Below, piece after piece: positions 46,401 to 53,690 of a DNA stretch of 64,000 bases. Made by a program: the position numbers and the translations under genes. The notes under the pieces were generated by a model. That model had not been told where the DNA came from, ran no database searches, and worked only from the letters and a program-made list of their open reading frames with translations. The stretch is from Cladopsammia gracilis. Its lineage: Eukaryota; Cnidaria; Anthozoa; Scleractinia; Dendrophylliidae. Each line of letters begins with the position of its first letter. Position 1 is the stretch's first letter. The stretch lies in assembly GCA_022457155.1 (NCBI GenBank), contig JAJGOT010000157.1:1319501-1383500 (forward strand), given 5' to 3'.

Positions 46401-49219
46401 ATGGACTGAGCCACTCTCCAGTATGTTGAAAGTATGGAGAGTGGCTTAGTCCATTTCGCTACAAGCGCTTAACGTTTTTTCAGCGATCGCAGCCATCGTA
46501 GCGATCATATGGAAATCAGGCTTAAGGATTAATACCACTTGTGTTTTCAGAAGCTGTAGAAATTGCCCTCGTCGCTTCTCTACAGCTTCTGAAAACACGC
46601 TTGATATTAATTCTTAATTTTACTCGGGCCCATGTCATTACATATACTAATTTGTAATTAAACTTCGTGTCGTACAATTCAGGGGTAATCGTGCTCGTTA
46701 TTTCAAATCGTCCTCGCGCTACACGCTCGGCCGATTTCAAATTACTTGCCCGAATACTCTCTGAACATGGTACATTGTTGTATATTTATAATCTTTACAT
46801 TCTTTCTCGTACAGAACCAGGAAGCTTCGCATGGACTCTGTTAAATCTTTCATCAAAATTCCCACCATAGCGAGCGAATATGCGTTTTGTGAAATCACTA
46901 ACATAAAAGGAAGCGTAACAAAAAGGGAAAATTTTGATCATTCCGCTTATATTTACGTCGCAAGTTTAAAAATAGGCTTTTTAAAAGTTAGACAATGGAA
47001 AAAAAAAGTCGCATCCTTTCTCGGTGTAATCGTTAATTTTGAATAATTTTACGGTTGACGAATCTCACTACGTCAATGCTTCATCAAGACATTTAAAAAC
47101 AATCTCTTTTCTTGTGAATAAAAAAATGGCACTCCTTTCATAACACAAGTTCAGCAAAAAGAAAACAATTTAAAAACACGCATGCATGATTCACCAACAC
47201 CACTTGATATCTCATTATACTAAAACGTGACACTAAATAGTCGTCTTTCGTATTTGCATGTTACATTCTTCACGTTCTCGTTAGCCAATTCGAAACAAAT
47301 AAACATCAACGCGTACTTTTGTTTGTCAATGCTCCCAATCGTAATCGTAATCGTTTTTTCGTTTTCAGTTTTAAAACAGGTCAGTTTAAAGGAGGAAAGA
47401 TGAAACTAAACCCGTTTAATAGTAGTCCATTCTAGGAAAATTTGGTTTTGGCACGAAATTTAGTTTGGAAAACGAAATGAATGGTAATTACACTGGCACC
47501 CTGGAGCGCTTTTAAACATGACAATACATCGTGACGTCAATTTTATAAAAGAGGTTTCATTTCCTTTGTCAAGAATGACAAGTCCACTTGCATTTCTTTT
47601 AGAATTATTTTTTGGCGTTAGTCAGTTATTAAAATATCCGGATTTGCGCTGGTAAATTTACTAAAAAATTAATGTTGAATCAGCCGGAAAATTTAGTCCA
47701 TTCGTGTGGTTTACATTTACTGCAGCACCTACGGAATGGGTCAACCTAAATATTTGAAACATAAAAGGCACTAAAAAAGCACATAGAAAATGTTCTTGTC
47801 GATTATAGAACTACATCGCATTTTTCAATATCGAGCCTTCGCTCAAAACAAACAAATACATGTATCGAAACTGAACCACCAACACAAAAAACTGTCAAAA
47901 GTTAAGGGACATTTGTCTGCATTTAAATACGCTTCTTTAGTTTCGTATTAAAAGAGATTTCTTAAAACATAAAACTGTAAAAACGAACGATAAAATCCGA
48001 CGTTTCGGAGTAGTCATGACTCCTTTATCAAGGAAAATATAAAAAGATCATGCAAATTACAGCATTTAAAGCGATTTTTCTACGTAATTCGTGGGAATCA
48101 CTCAGCTGTTATGAAGATAAACGATGTAATATTATTTTGTTAAAAGATAATCAGACTTTCGCGGAAACAGCGTTTAAGCTTACATATTTAAATAATTTAA
48201 ACGTTTTTACTTAATTTTCGCTTATAAAACACCTTTCTAGATGTGTTACAAAAAGCGACAACACTGCATGGAGGATTTACGGAGTTTTGAAATTAATTTT
48301 CTTGATACCAATTCAATGTTTAGCTCGTTTATTAGCACTAAGTAATTAACACGATTTGATTTAAACTGGATTTTCGTCTTACAAACGGCAACAATATATA
48401 AATTATTATTAAGCTGCTTTCATGCATCCTGGGTTTTTTTGTACATACAATGACAGACAGTCGTAATGCATTAAGAACACTGTTTGAAGTGTGATAAAAA
48501 CTTATTCGTGCGCAAGTTTACAGGAACGTTTCTGGCTTACCATGCGCTACCTCTCTTGCGGAACGAAACATACTCTTCAATTGCTCATCAGTTGTGACAC
48601 CAGGGCTAAACAACTGAAAATAAGACACAATAAATCCACTATCTCTAGCAGCATCAATGTCACGTTTTACAAAACTGGCAACTTGCGACCACAAACTTTC
48701 TGTTGAAGACAAAATTGCAACTTGGCTCCACTTATATTTCATCATAATCTCTAGAAAAAAACTTCCGGTTTTTGTGTATGTTCCAACTGTTCGGACAAAT
48801 GTTGGATATTGAAATTTATTCGAAAGAATTGACTCTCCACAACCAAATGATATCATGGGGTTGTTCCAATGTGCTGCTAGATAGCCTCCTGGTACACATC
48901 CAACGGAACATGCGGGTCCAACGAAAGCATGTATATCGGTTTTCTTGGCGTGTAAGTCGTCCATTGCTCTCAGCGTTGCTCCGGTATCGCATCTGCTATC
49001 TCGCCAGTCATACGTTAAGTTATAATCTGAGAGCAGGTTCAGTTTGTTTTTGATCGTATCGAACGCGACAAGCAAAGCCGAAGCCATTCTTGGTCCAGCG
49101 GGCCATGTTCCATTCCATGGAATCAACGCTCCAATTGTTATTTCATGTCTCTTCGTTGACTGTAGAAATTGAACATGGAGTGCTGTCAACATCAAAATAA
49201 TCAAACTCTTCGCTGTCAT
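22240..49219 (-). CDS. Receptor guanylyl cyclase, natriuretic-peptide-receptor type, 20 exons
   Basis: Exons in gene order: 49219-48541, 44554-44268, 41775-41640, 41532-41311, 40391-40310, 39024-38931, 38210-38091, 35396-35319, 34322-34218, 33991-33920, 33542-33374, 28075-27929, 27231-27054, 26393-26253, 25851-25728, 25098-25030, 24408-24234, 23609-23526, 22984-22893, 22347-22240. All introns are GT-AG and all phases agree, giving 3,162 nt: 1,053 residues and a stop, the normal family length. Domain order: signal peptide, ANF-receptor ligand-binding domain, one transmembrane helix, kinase homology domain, coiled coil, cyclase. Family knowledge: ligand binding outside the cell drives dimer rearrangement and cGMP synthesis inside. 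I chose ATG 49,219 over an upstream in-frame GTG; it precedes a clean signal peptide and has A at -3. AATAAA lies at 22,191-22,196. The ligand is unknown. Confidence 0.92.
24511..24543 (-). ncRNA. Hammerhead-ribozyme-like core (Penelope-associated)
   Basis: The minus strand reads CTGACGA, then AGGGCTAACTCTC, then GAAACGTC. These are the hammerhead conserved boxes CUGANGA and GAAA, followed by ACGU and a C at the cleavage position. ACGU is self-complementary, as in the minimal, dimer-forming hammerheads reported from Penelope-like elements (established knowledge). The first pair of stem II would be A-C, a weakness. It lies next to Penelope-like 3' sequence at 24.57-24.85 kb. Confidence 0.45.
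24570..24985 (-). mobile_element. Penelope-like element 3' end and pseudo-LTR piece
   Basis: The minus strand matches 4879-5030 and 5522-5603 (CGAGGTGCTGTACTTTG ... AAATAAAGGATGTCG(TTG)n), without the inverted ORF piece found there. An inner palindrome ATATACATAGTTCTC/AACTATGTATATAA lies at about 24,655-24,690. It sits in intron 16 of the cyclase gene. Confidence 0.65.
25143..25382. mobile_element. MITE with GAGTACGAG-rich inverted ends
   Basis: AGGGAACTTTAGAT followed by CTACGAGTACGAG at the left faces its inverse (CTCGTACTCGTACTCTAATC, then TAAAGCTCCCT) at the right. It lies in intron 15 of the cyclase gene. Confidence 0.7.
26253..26393 (-). CDS. Cyclase exon 14: dimerisation coiled coil
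   Basis: Residues about 790-836, [20 protein letters not shown], then [20 protein letters not shown]. This is the signalling helix between kinase homology and cyclase domains in receptor cyclases. It keeps the usual [16 protein letters not shown] pattern. Confidence 0.92.
27054..39024 (-). CDS. Cyclase exons 6-13: juxtamembrane and kinase homology domain
   Basis: Residues about 469-790. Exon 6 encodes [19 protein letters not shown], the family's juxtamembrane WRV-type segment. Exon 8 has VAVKK with Lys547. Exon 11 has HGDLKSCNC (Asp640, Asn645) and ITDVGLEKF (Asp658). Exon 12 has LLWRAPEHL and [12 protein letters not shown]. Vertebrate natriuretic receptors have Asn in place of Asp640, so this copy keeps the nominal kinase residues. 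Family knowledge: this domain binds ATP and regulates the cyclase. The Ty3/Gypsy element lies in the intron between exons 11 and 12. Confidence 0.9.
28566..28735 (-). repeat. 3' LTR of the Gypsy element
   Basis: 170 bp, with ends TGTACTGTTCC and GGAACACTACA that form imperfect inverted ends. Sequence matches the other LTR throughout. Confidence 0.95.
28736..28748 (-). promoter_or_regulatory. Polypurine tract of the Gypsy element
   Basis: The minus strand reads GGAAAGGAAGGGA immediately before the 3' LTR, the expected plus-strand primer position. Confidence 0.85.
28874..33055 (-). CDS. Ty3/Gypsy gag-pol polyprotein
   Basis: 1,393 codons in one frame. Order: gag (about 1-260); two zinc knuckles (the first, [16 protein letters not shown], has six residues between His and the last Cys instead of four; the second, [14 protein letters not shown], is regular); protease around [12 protein letters not shown]; reverse transcriptase ([20 protein letters not shown]); RNase H ([34 protein letters not shown]); integrase with HHCC finger (HEGHQG, CKGCHGC) and D,D,E residues ([24 protein letters not shown]). 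No chromodomain is visible. The protease motif has Val where the catalytic Asp is expected (codon GTT, one base from GAT). The rest looks intact. Confidence 0.95.
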   Translation of the reverse strand: MFILENPRGGSEILRRMEDTETSSTSDTGGSVESQATGSQAAQPTQFSVTEVRSLPCFNPREDPNTLAVRWKRWKRSFELYVLAKGVSSDPQKVALLLHTAGTELQELYYTLAATEGELKPYKDVIAILDEYFVPKVNVSFERHVFRQMEQQNGETVDQFVCRLRQKVITCEFTDVDEAIRDQLIEKCQDQKLRRKFLEKSNATLADLQSIARAFEAVNEQMKSLDKTSTHPTGQVNWIKQQKFQNKGRGQSGNKGTKGGQNRKIEKPGVDPSQRCFKCNRFGHFARDASCPAKSKECKKCGTRGHFAVCCWKKEATKPPPSVDQEDFRSRNRKAYHVAEGEAGPEDGYAFAIGGQQETGEITLKVGGVELQRVLIVSGASCNVIDFETWNNLKQKHIKCESKVTDKKLFAYGQREPMEVVGTFVAEIACEASGEGCMDEFTVVKSTGKPLLGRNTAEKLKVLRVGPLSEPRVCSVVTEGSDEGIREEYADILTGVGKLKNYQLKLHINKDVQPVAQQVRRLPFGLREKVDQKLDDLLDKEIIEEVPDTPTAWVSPLVVAPKPDGDIRVCVDMRRANEAIERERHPIPTIQEILYDLNGSTVFSKLDLKWGFHQVELEEESRKITTFVTHRGLYRYKRLMFGISSAPEKYQKVISDVIRGCRGVANIADDLIVHGANLEEHDRNLHAVLQRLREKGLTLNGAKCGFRLHRLTFFGHDLSGEGVAPSEEKVAAVVNAQAPKNTSEVRSFVQLVQYSSKFIPNFSQVAEPLRKLLRKEELFVWGNEQQVAFEKLKQLMTSANALAYFRGDCKTRIVADAGPDGLGAVLLQLQDGEWRAVSYASRNLTEVERRYAQTEKEALALVWACERMNLYVYGRDFELETDHKPLECISSRTSKPSARIERWVLRLQCYNYGVVYRPGKTNIADALSRLNQANPKDPSSEKEDIVRFLAQESTPVTLTPREIERESENDPELPSVRQYIHTGDWSQCKMPGYVCVKNELCTIGKLVLRGDRIVIPQSLRKSVLEAAHEGHQGVVKTKSRLRTKVWWPKMDSDTERMCKGCHGCQVVGHFSPPEPMQRTEPPTGPWQDVAADLMGPMPSGENLLVVVDYYSRYYEVVVMRSTTTPKIVEALTGVFSRFGYRYSLKTDNGPQFVSKEFEEFLHECGIEHRRSPPLWPQANGEVERQNRTLLKTLKIAAVEGKRWTEELPKFLLAYRSTPQVGTGATPAFLMFGREIKTKLPELRPDKSVINESIRDRDWSHKLTQKAYADGKRGALPSSIVPGDWVLLKNTKSTGKLAPNFEPEPYTVLAKDKHQVTVKSSEGAVYRRDSSWVKPYISSDEVELDPGDTEIEDMDTKGKDTDTSNLKSADLECSRPKRTIKLPERLKDYVLSKP
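33071..33090 (-). promoter_or_regulatory. Primer binding site, complementary to tRNA-Ser(GCU)
   Basis: One base inside the 5' LTR, the plus strand reads GAATCCCATCCTCGTCGCCA. This equals the 3' end of eukaryotic tRNA-Ser(GCU) (T-arm, acceptor CCTCGTCG and CCA). The tRNA identity is from memory of that tRNA's sequence. Confidence 0.8.
33092..33261 (-). repeat. 5' LTR of the Gypsy element
   Basis: The second 170-bp copy, directly upstream (minus strand) of the primer binding site. It should hold the element promoter. Confidence 0.95.
35441..36397. repeat. 50-bp minisatellite, about 19 copies
   Basis: The unit is GTGAGGTTGGTACACTGGT, then RCAAATATTGG, then TGGTGGGGTGTGGTGTTGGC. Copies are almost identical, with one A/G difference marking a sub-block at about 35,690-35,830. 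It lies in cyclase intron 7, ending about 45 bp from the exon 8 acceptor. The period is not divisible by three and no unit phase contains a stop, so all three minus frames stay open for about 300 codons. Confidence 0.96.
36840..37142 (+). pseudogene. Non-LTR retrotransposon 3' coding fragment
   Basis: The translation [20 protein letters not shown] then [16 protein letters not shown] resembles the C-terminal end of CR1/jockey-type reverse transcriptase proteins. It ends at a stop (37,140-37,142). The catalytic domain is missing. It lies in cyclase intron 7. Confidence 0.55.
37229..37820 (+). pseudogene. Second non-LTR 3' end with (GTT)n tail
   Basis: [20 protein letters not shown] leads to a stop at 37,336-37,338. 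It is followed by an AT-rich 3' UTR, AATGAATAAAC and a (GTT)n tail at 37,801-37,818. It looks like a severely 5'-truncated copy of a related element. Confidence 0.5.
38240..38700. repeat. Dispersed repeat, inverted relative of 2640-3060
   Basis: Shares AACGCGCGCGTTCATTGGTT, the GGGAAACAAAATTCACT and CAGTCATTAAGTG blocks. It contains an inner inverted repeat around a TTCGACGCTGT/ACAGCGTCGAA pair. It is in cyclase intron 6. Confidence 0.65.
39680..39985. repeat. 62-bp minisatellite, five copies
   Basis: GATAGTGATTGACAGCTTAT starts units at 39,680, 39,741, 39,803, 39,865 and 39,927, each followed by AATACACTTTCTTATCAGG and TGTGAACCCC. It is in cyclase intron 5, within a region whose outer sequences (TGGTTTCACACTAGTG and GTAGTGTGAAATC) look like a larger inverted-repeat element (about 39,490-40,070). 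Confidence 0.85.
40310..40391 (-). CDS. Cyclase exon 5: single transmembrane helix
   Basis: This 82-nt exon encodes residues about 442-468, [20 protein letters not shown] followed by VLLLYYK. The hydrophobic run ends in a basic stop-transfer (KRK, completed by exon 6). The donor is a consensus GTAAGT. Confidence 0.9.
40490..40640 (-). repeat. SINE tail fragment
   Basis: The minus strand has GCGAGGATCACAAATTTCAC then TCATGTTTATCCGCAGTTCA, identical in arrangement to the tail of the tRNA-derived SINE at 53.48-53.61 kb. The tRNA-like head is missing or replaced. It lies in cyclase intron 4, near exon 5. Confidence 0.55.
41153..41275. mobile_element. Inverted-repeat element beside exon 4
   Basis: AAAGAGTGTTTCATCAGRT...CCAAACAC faces its inverse complement (GTGTTTGG...CTGATGAAACACTCTT) over about 120 bp. 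It lies 36 bp past the exon 4 donor in cyclase intron 4. Confidence 0.75.
41311..49219 (-). CDS. Cyclase exons 1-4: signal peptide and extracellular ligand-binding domain
   Basis: Residues 1-441. The leader ([20 protein letters not shown]) is hydrophobic. The mature domain starts [19 protein letters not shown] and shows the type-I periplasmic-binding fold pattern of natriuretic receptors, including [20 protein letters not shown] and [20 protein letters not shown]. The final exon carries the membrane-proximal FIDENGDRM and [10 protein letters not shown] blocks. Exon 3's donor is a weak G|GTCTCT, the only poor splice site in the gene. Exon 3's acceptor lies about 26 bp from the target duplication of a Penelope-like insertion. 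Confidence 0.9.
41814..42625 (+). mobile_element. Penelope-like element, 5' truncated, with inverted terminal arm
   Basis: 812 bp flanked by the 12-bp duplication TGCCAACACTTC (41,802-41,813 and 42,626-42,637). A ~100-bp arm at the left (to about 41,915) is the inverse complement of about 42,488-42,597, with few mismatches. Such inverted pseudo-LTR pieces are typical of Penelope-like insertions. It lies in cyclase intron 2, opposite in orientation to the gene, with its duplication about 26 bp before exon 3. Confidence 0.88.
41925..42383 (+). pseudogene. Penelope-like C-terminal fragment with GIY-YIG endonuclease
   Basis: A 163-codon frame is open to the stop at 42,381-42,383. It contains [40 protein letters not shown] and [13 protein letters not shown], the linker and GIY-YIG endonuclease of Penelope-like proteins. 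It then ends in [19 protein letters not shown]. The reverse transcriptase is absent, so the copy cannot move alone. It is the best preserved of the Penelope-like fragments here. Confidence 0.82.
42744..43565. repeat. 17-bp minisatellite, about 48 copies
   Basis: The unit is GGTGTCCGTATTATRGA, with variants TCTGT, ATTACGGA and AATATAGAT. A block of about 14 units containing TTACGGAGGTGTCCGTAATA recurs at 42,855, 43,060 and 43,230, so units were amplified in groups. It is in cyclase intron 2. Confidence 0.95.
43922..43999 (-). repeat. tRNA-derived sequence
   Basis: The minus strand has GGGGTTCAAATCCTGTCC (B-box/T-arm) after a damaged A-box (CTGAGATATGTGACTTAGTA). No good acceptor pairing. It is probably the head of a SINE, in cyclase intron 2. 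Confidence 0.45.
44698..45219 (-). repeat. Dispersed repeat family R, copy 2, interrupted by a TTAA MITE
   Basis: Inverse relative of 1248-1874. It lacks the hAT-like MITE present in that copy but carries its own insertion at 45,001-45,174. It is in cyclase intron 1. Confidence 0.8.
45001..45174. mobile_element. TTAA MITE (piggyBac-like), copy 1
   Basis: AGGCCCACCTTCACCCAAAA and its inverse TTTTGGGTGAAGGTGGGCCT bound 174 bp. TTAA flanks both sides (44,997-45,000 and 45,175-45,178). The paralogous empty site near 1290 contains a single TTAA. TTAA duplication is the piggyBac hallmark; that family label is inference. Confidence 0.88.
46333..46522. mobile_element. Palindromic MITE with TAA duplication
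   Basis: 190 bp folding almost end to end: AGCCCGGTTTCGATATGATC pairs with GATCATATGGAAATCAGGCT, and GAGTGGCTTAGTCCATTTCG pairs with its near-complement. TAA flanks at 46,330-46,332 and 46,523-46,525. It is in cyclase intron 1. Confidence 0.82.
46543..46599. repeat. Perfect 20-bp-arm hairpin
   Basis: TGTTTTCAGAAGCTGTAGA and TCTACAGCTTCTGAAAACA face each other across about 18 nt, directly after the preceding MITE. Confidence 0.8.
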
Positions 49220-49975
49220 GTTCACAGTTGCTAGTTGATGTAAACAAAAACATCCAAGGTGCGAACTGGTGTAGTTTTGGATTCTATTTTGTCGCGGTAA
49301 ATATGAAAGCCCGCTCGTCCATTAATCAGTTGTATTCCAAGCCAGGCGACCAGAGCACTCTGTCAAAATGTTTGAAGATGTCGAATATTTCTCGGAACTG
49401 ATTTACTTAAAACAAGCAACCGCCGACTAAAACATTACTAGCAGCTGTTTAAATATATTTTTTAAACGGAAATTAGGCAATATAATGAAATGGAACAGAG
49501 TGCGCATGGCATTTTTCATCCATTTGTGACCATCAGCTGTAAATTGGTTTGAATTATAATTATTCAAAGTGGGAAGTATTTTAAATTCATGAATAATGAT
49601 AGCAATAACTGTTTTAAATACTTTTTTACTTTTCTCTTTTTTCCTGTCAACATATTAAATTGACAAAAATAGACTGTTGGAAAGCAATATCAATGGTGAT
49701 AACTCTTACGCATATCAATGGTCAAAGATAGTTGCTAAGACTATCTCAAAAAGGCCCTTAAATTTTAAAGAAGAATAAAGAAGATAGGTAATGGAGGGCA
49801 ACGTTTACTCATGATCATACCAGTTATCATGCCCTTGTCTTTATGAATTGAAGTCGCTATTAGATTGTCATCATTGAGCGCCATTCTGAGCCTATATGAC
49901 GGTCGCAAAAAGCCGAAATAACTGAATAAATCTACCTTAATAAAGAACTTAAGAAAGTTAAGCTGGTTTACTTAA

Positions 49976-50112
49976 AGGCCCACCGGCCCAGTCGGCTTTG
50001 CGGTCGTTTGTTTTTGTTTTCAAATGACGAGCTCGCTTGTGATTGGCTCTTTCGGTTACATGTATTTTCGACTAAGTTAAATTCGCAATGCATTTTGGGT
50101 GACAGTGGGCGT
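49976..50112. mobile_element. TTAA MITE, copy 2
   Basis: Starts AGGCCCACC and ends GTGGGCGT, with TTAA at 49,972-49,975 and 50,113-50,116. It is 137 bp, and its ends match the 45.0-kb copy but its interior is shorter and diverged. Confidence 0.75.
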
Positions 50113-51398
50113 TTAAATTTGTGATCTTTTCAAACAATAGAATTTATTAAAACGCGACTGAGCCCTAAGATTGAATGCAATTTCAACCTGACAAACAAGC
50201 GATTGAGGTAATTATATTCTCATTTTTCAACCGAAAAAGATCGCAAATCATTGAATGTAAAGTAACTGAGCAGGCTTCTCCTTTTTAAAAGTTAGAGCGT
50301 TCATTTTGTTGTAATCAGTCATGGTATGCCGAAAAGGCTATTGTCCGCATGACCGAAATACGGTCAAATACAGTAGCACAAAGCGCAGAAAAACAAACTT
50401 TCTAATACTATTCTTCAAATTTGTCAGTTCGATGGCCCATTGCTTGCATAAACCGATTTCAAATACTAACTGCGTGATACATTATATATATTCAGAATAT
50501 AAGCAGAACATGGCAACAGACAGAAAATATCATAGAACTCCAGGGGACAGGAAGAAGACAGACCTTGGGAATGAGGCTGACTCATGCGGTCAGTCAGTGT
50601 CACGAGTCTTCACAGCCTATAACTTCATAACTTCACGGTTTAACTGACCAAGCAAAGAATGAAAGACTTTTGCCAAAACGTAAATCAATGTCATCGATAA
50701 TAATAGACATAACTTCCAGTCCTCTTCACATTGCTGGGGCAGCTAGGACATTTTCTAGCATACCAGCATACAGTGAAGGTCCTTCATGAGCAATGTGGCT
50801 AAACATAAGTTGTATAAAGACAATAACGGAAACCATGCTTTTAACGGCGTCCGGCCAAACCTTCAAGAAAGTAATTCCATCCGAGCTAATATGAAAGGCA
50901 TGGCAACATAGACGATTGAAGCTAATTATACCTTTTGAAAAATATAAATTACAACTGGTGCGTTCATTCTGCTTTTTTTTTTTAAAAAATTTTGGGTGTT
51001 TAAAGAAGGAAAAGCATGCGGGAACTAATTTTTGTATGGGAGAAAGAAAATCAAAATGAATAACTGTTTTAAAAGATGCTTATAAACACAGGGTCAATTT
51101 TTTTTTACTTTTAGCCTGAACTCATCCGTATCTGAATACATCATGTAAATACAGCTGTTTGTATTCACTTTTGAATTGACCTCAAGCTCTTAATTTATTT
51201 ACTGACAAGAAAATATCGAAAGGCATAGAGTAAATTTAAAACGTTTCCCGCCAAATACAATTTTTTTTCCGTTGACTGCATGTGTTCAAATAGGCGGTAG
51301 CAGAGCAAAAAATGGATCAAATATGGTATTGCATTTAAGAAAATGAATATGATGTATTAATTTTGTTATTTGAATTAAGACTTAAATCTTCCATTGAA

Positions 51399-51471
51399 GG
51401 CACCAGTGTGATTTGAACTCATGACCTCCTGTTTACAAGACATGCGCTCTAAGCAACTGAGATACGGCGCT
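51399..51471 (-). tRNA. Degenerate tRNA-Thr(UGU)-like sequence
   Basis: The minus strand shows an A-box (GTATCTCAGTTGCTTAGAGC), the anticodon-arm stretch TGTCTTGTAAACAGGAGG with TGT, a T-arm GAGTTCAAATC and a final GGTGCC. The acceptor stem pairs AGCGCCG with TGGTGCC, with one mismatch and two wobbles, and the D-arm has substitutions. It is more likely a pseudogene than a working tRNA. Confidence 0.45.
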
Positions 51472-51637
51472 ATCAAGTTAAAGTTTATCAATATGATTCA
51501 ACTGCATGTACATAATAACATCGGACAGTCAGTCAGACAGACAGGAAGACAGACAGACAGAGAGACAGACAGTCAATTTTCTTTAAACATGACAAAAAAC
51601 ATTAGTTAAAAGTTATATGCAATATAAAATAAACTGC

Positions 51638-51932
51638 TTTACTGCGCCTTTCAATAACATGCGGAATTTGAAATTCAAATCTCCACCAACAGTTGCGTTT
51701 TTCCCTGCCGTCAATCATCATTATACGAAAGCCAATGGACCATGTAAAAAAGAAACAAACAAAATGGATCGAAATCTACCAATCATAATGCACGGACGTG
51801 ACCTTTTGACCTCATTGAAGTGAAGATCTGTTTCATGAGAGGTAAGCTAAGATGATTGACGGCAGTGTAAAACGCAACTGTTGGTGGAAATTTGAATTTC
51901 AAATTCCGCATGTTTTTGAAAGGCGCAGTAAA
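51638..51932. mobile_element. Inverted-repeat MITE
   Basis: Arms of about 60 bp: TTTACTGCGCCTTTCAATAA ... AAATTCAAAT at the left, with inverse ATTTGAATTTCAAATTCCGC ... GGCGCAGTAAA at the right. The interior has no meaningful ORF. Confidence 0.8.
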
Positions 51933-53051
51933 TGTTTGCCATGTGTTTGCCTATATTAAATTAAATTTTCTTTTTTAAGATTTCTGTTAACCGCAATGGA
52001 AAAATTTAGCCGTAAAAAATCCATTGAAAATTTTAACCTTTAACCGTAAAAGCCACCACCTCATCGAGACCCACTTATAACGTAGGATATCAGTAGATGT
52101 TAAATAACATCTTTCAACTTTAATCTTTAATCTTTAATCTTAATCTAGCTGAGCTGTGGCGATTAAACCAAGATCACCATCACTTTATCTTGTCTTGTTT
52201 AATCCACTGACTTGCTGTCAATTTTCGAAAATGCAGCAGGAAAGCGTAAACAAAAAATTGTAGTTTGGCTTGTGTCCACTTTCCATTGCAGACACTTGAA
52301 ACTCCCTTTGGTATTAGCCCACTTTTCCTAAAAGTAATTTCACGGAAGTGTTATCTTCTGTTTCTTTTGTAAAATGCTATAGTCTGCGGGGAACAAATAA
52401 AACATTACAAAGTAAAATTAGTCAGTATACAGATGTACAAATGTTTGTTTGCTGTTATACTGACCAACTATTTGCGTAACTTTATAGCATTAACCAATCA
52501 TCGGACTTCAACCTGCCGATAAACAAATTTTGATTCGCCTTATCGTCCGCTGAGAGACATAATTATGATTTAATTGCCAGTAGTTTCATCAAGACGTATT
52601 ACAGTGAGAATCAAAGAAACGTGATTCGTCAGAAAGGAAAATGACCACGATCGCTCAGGTTAGCTTTATTGTACTGCTTCTTCCGCGATGTCTCGGTAAA
52701 GAAGAGTTTTATCGCGAGGCTCAAGGTTCAGTTGTGTATGATAAAATTTTGATTGGGAATATTATCGCAACATCTAAAACGCAAGGATTTCTCTCTTGTG
52801 CCCACAAATGCTTGGCTTATCCTTCTTGTAAATCATACAATTATCGCAGTACATCTGAAGAATATGGCATCTGCGATATAAACAGCGACGAAGGAAATGT
52901 CGAAGAACATTTTTACAATCAACCAGGAAGTTTATTCGGACGAATGATGAAAATACAGGTGAGTGGGAGCTCGTGCAGGCTTTTATTGAAACAAATGGTT
53001 ATTCTTTATACTCTGTTGTAGCGACATGTCACTTTAATTAAGACTGGTAAA

Positions 53052-53329
53052 GGCTGGTTTTCACTGGCGACGGAGTCGTAGTCGTAGTCGTAGTCGGAGT
53101 CGTAAGAGCGCTTCCGACCTGGCGAAAATCCAAATCGGAGTCGTAAACGAGTCATAAGCTCGACGGAATCGGAGTCGGAAGAATCAGAACGGTTCCATTT
53201 TCTTCCGATTCCGCTTAATGACTCCGTAATCTTCTTCTGATTCCGTCGGTTTGATTTTCACTGATCGTATCGCTCTGCGCTTCTGATTACGACTCCGACT
53301 CCGACTCCGTCGTTAGTGAAAACCAGCCT
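53052..53329. mobile_element. MITE with TAA duplication and GGAGTCGTAGTC arrays
   Basis: AGGCTGGTTTTCACT and AGTGAAAACCAGCCT bound 278 bp, with TAA on both sides (53,049-53,051; 53,330-53,332). The subterminal parts are degenerate repeats of GTAGTCGGAGTC, inverted between ends. It lies in the intron of the PAN gene. Confidence 0.85.
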
Positions 53330-53479
53330 TAAGGAATTTTAACAAAAAGGTATCCATCTTTGTTTCTTGGTAAAGTTAGTAAAATAAGTGTAATTTTAAG
53401 GGCCTGTTTGTACGTCTTAAGGAAAAAAATCAGTCATTGATTTATTACAAACAGTAACCACAATGTGAAATCCATGTGA

Positions 53480-53690
53480 ATATTATGAAAATCATATATT
53501 TGAATTGCGGATAAACATGAGTGAAATTTGTGATCCTCGCAGGTTTGAACGGGATTCAAACCTATGACCTTGTGATAACGGTGAAATGCTCTATCCACTG
53601 AGCTATGAAGCCACATGAATAGTTCAGTGGATAGAGCATTGCACCGGTATCACAAGGTCATGGGTTCGAACCCCGTTCAAGCACAAATTT
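53480..53690. repeat. Two tRNA-derived SINE heads, head to head
   Basis: The minus strand at 53,543-53,613 reads a tRNA-like body (ATAGCTCAGTGGATAGAGCA, GGTTTGAATCC) followed by a SINE tail (CACAAATTTCACTCATG). The plus strand at about 53,614-53,682 reads the same body (GTTCAGTGGATAGAGCATTG, GGTTCGAACCCC). They form a ~140-bp imperfect palindrome inside the PAN gene intron. Confidence 0.75.

Larger units (their letters stand above)
45220..48540 (-). other. Rest of cyclase intron 1
   Basis: Apart from the listed MITE and hairpin, this is AT-rich DNA with no supported exon. At about 48,000-48,035 the minus strand has a degenerate hammerhead-like word (TTGATAAAGGAG...CTCCGAAACGTC). Confidence 0.5.
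49220..52640. other. Intergenic region upstream of the cyclase and PAN genes
   Basis: Presumed promoter regions of two divergent genes. I found no convincing TATA or CpG-rich core. It contains a TTAA MITE (49,976-50,112), a tRNA-like sequence (51,399-51,471), a CAGACAGACAGA microsatellite (about 51,530-51,570) and an inverted-repeat element (51,638-51,932). Confidence 0.5.

Noticed and set aside
49220..49225. Upstream in-frame start two codons before the chosen cyclase start
   Set aside because: That codon is GTG on the minus strand. The ATG at 49,219 precedes the signal peptide directly and has a good context.
51399..51471. Functional tRNA-Thr gene
   Set aside because: The acceptor stem has a mismatch and two wobbles and the D-arm is altered. 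A pseudogene or SINE head is more likely.
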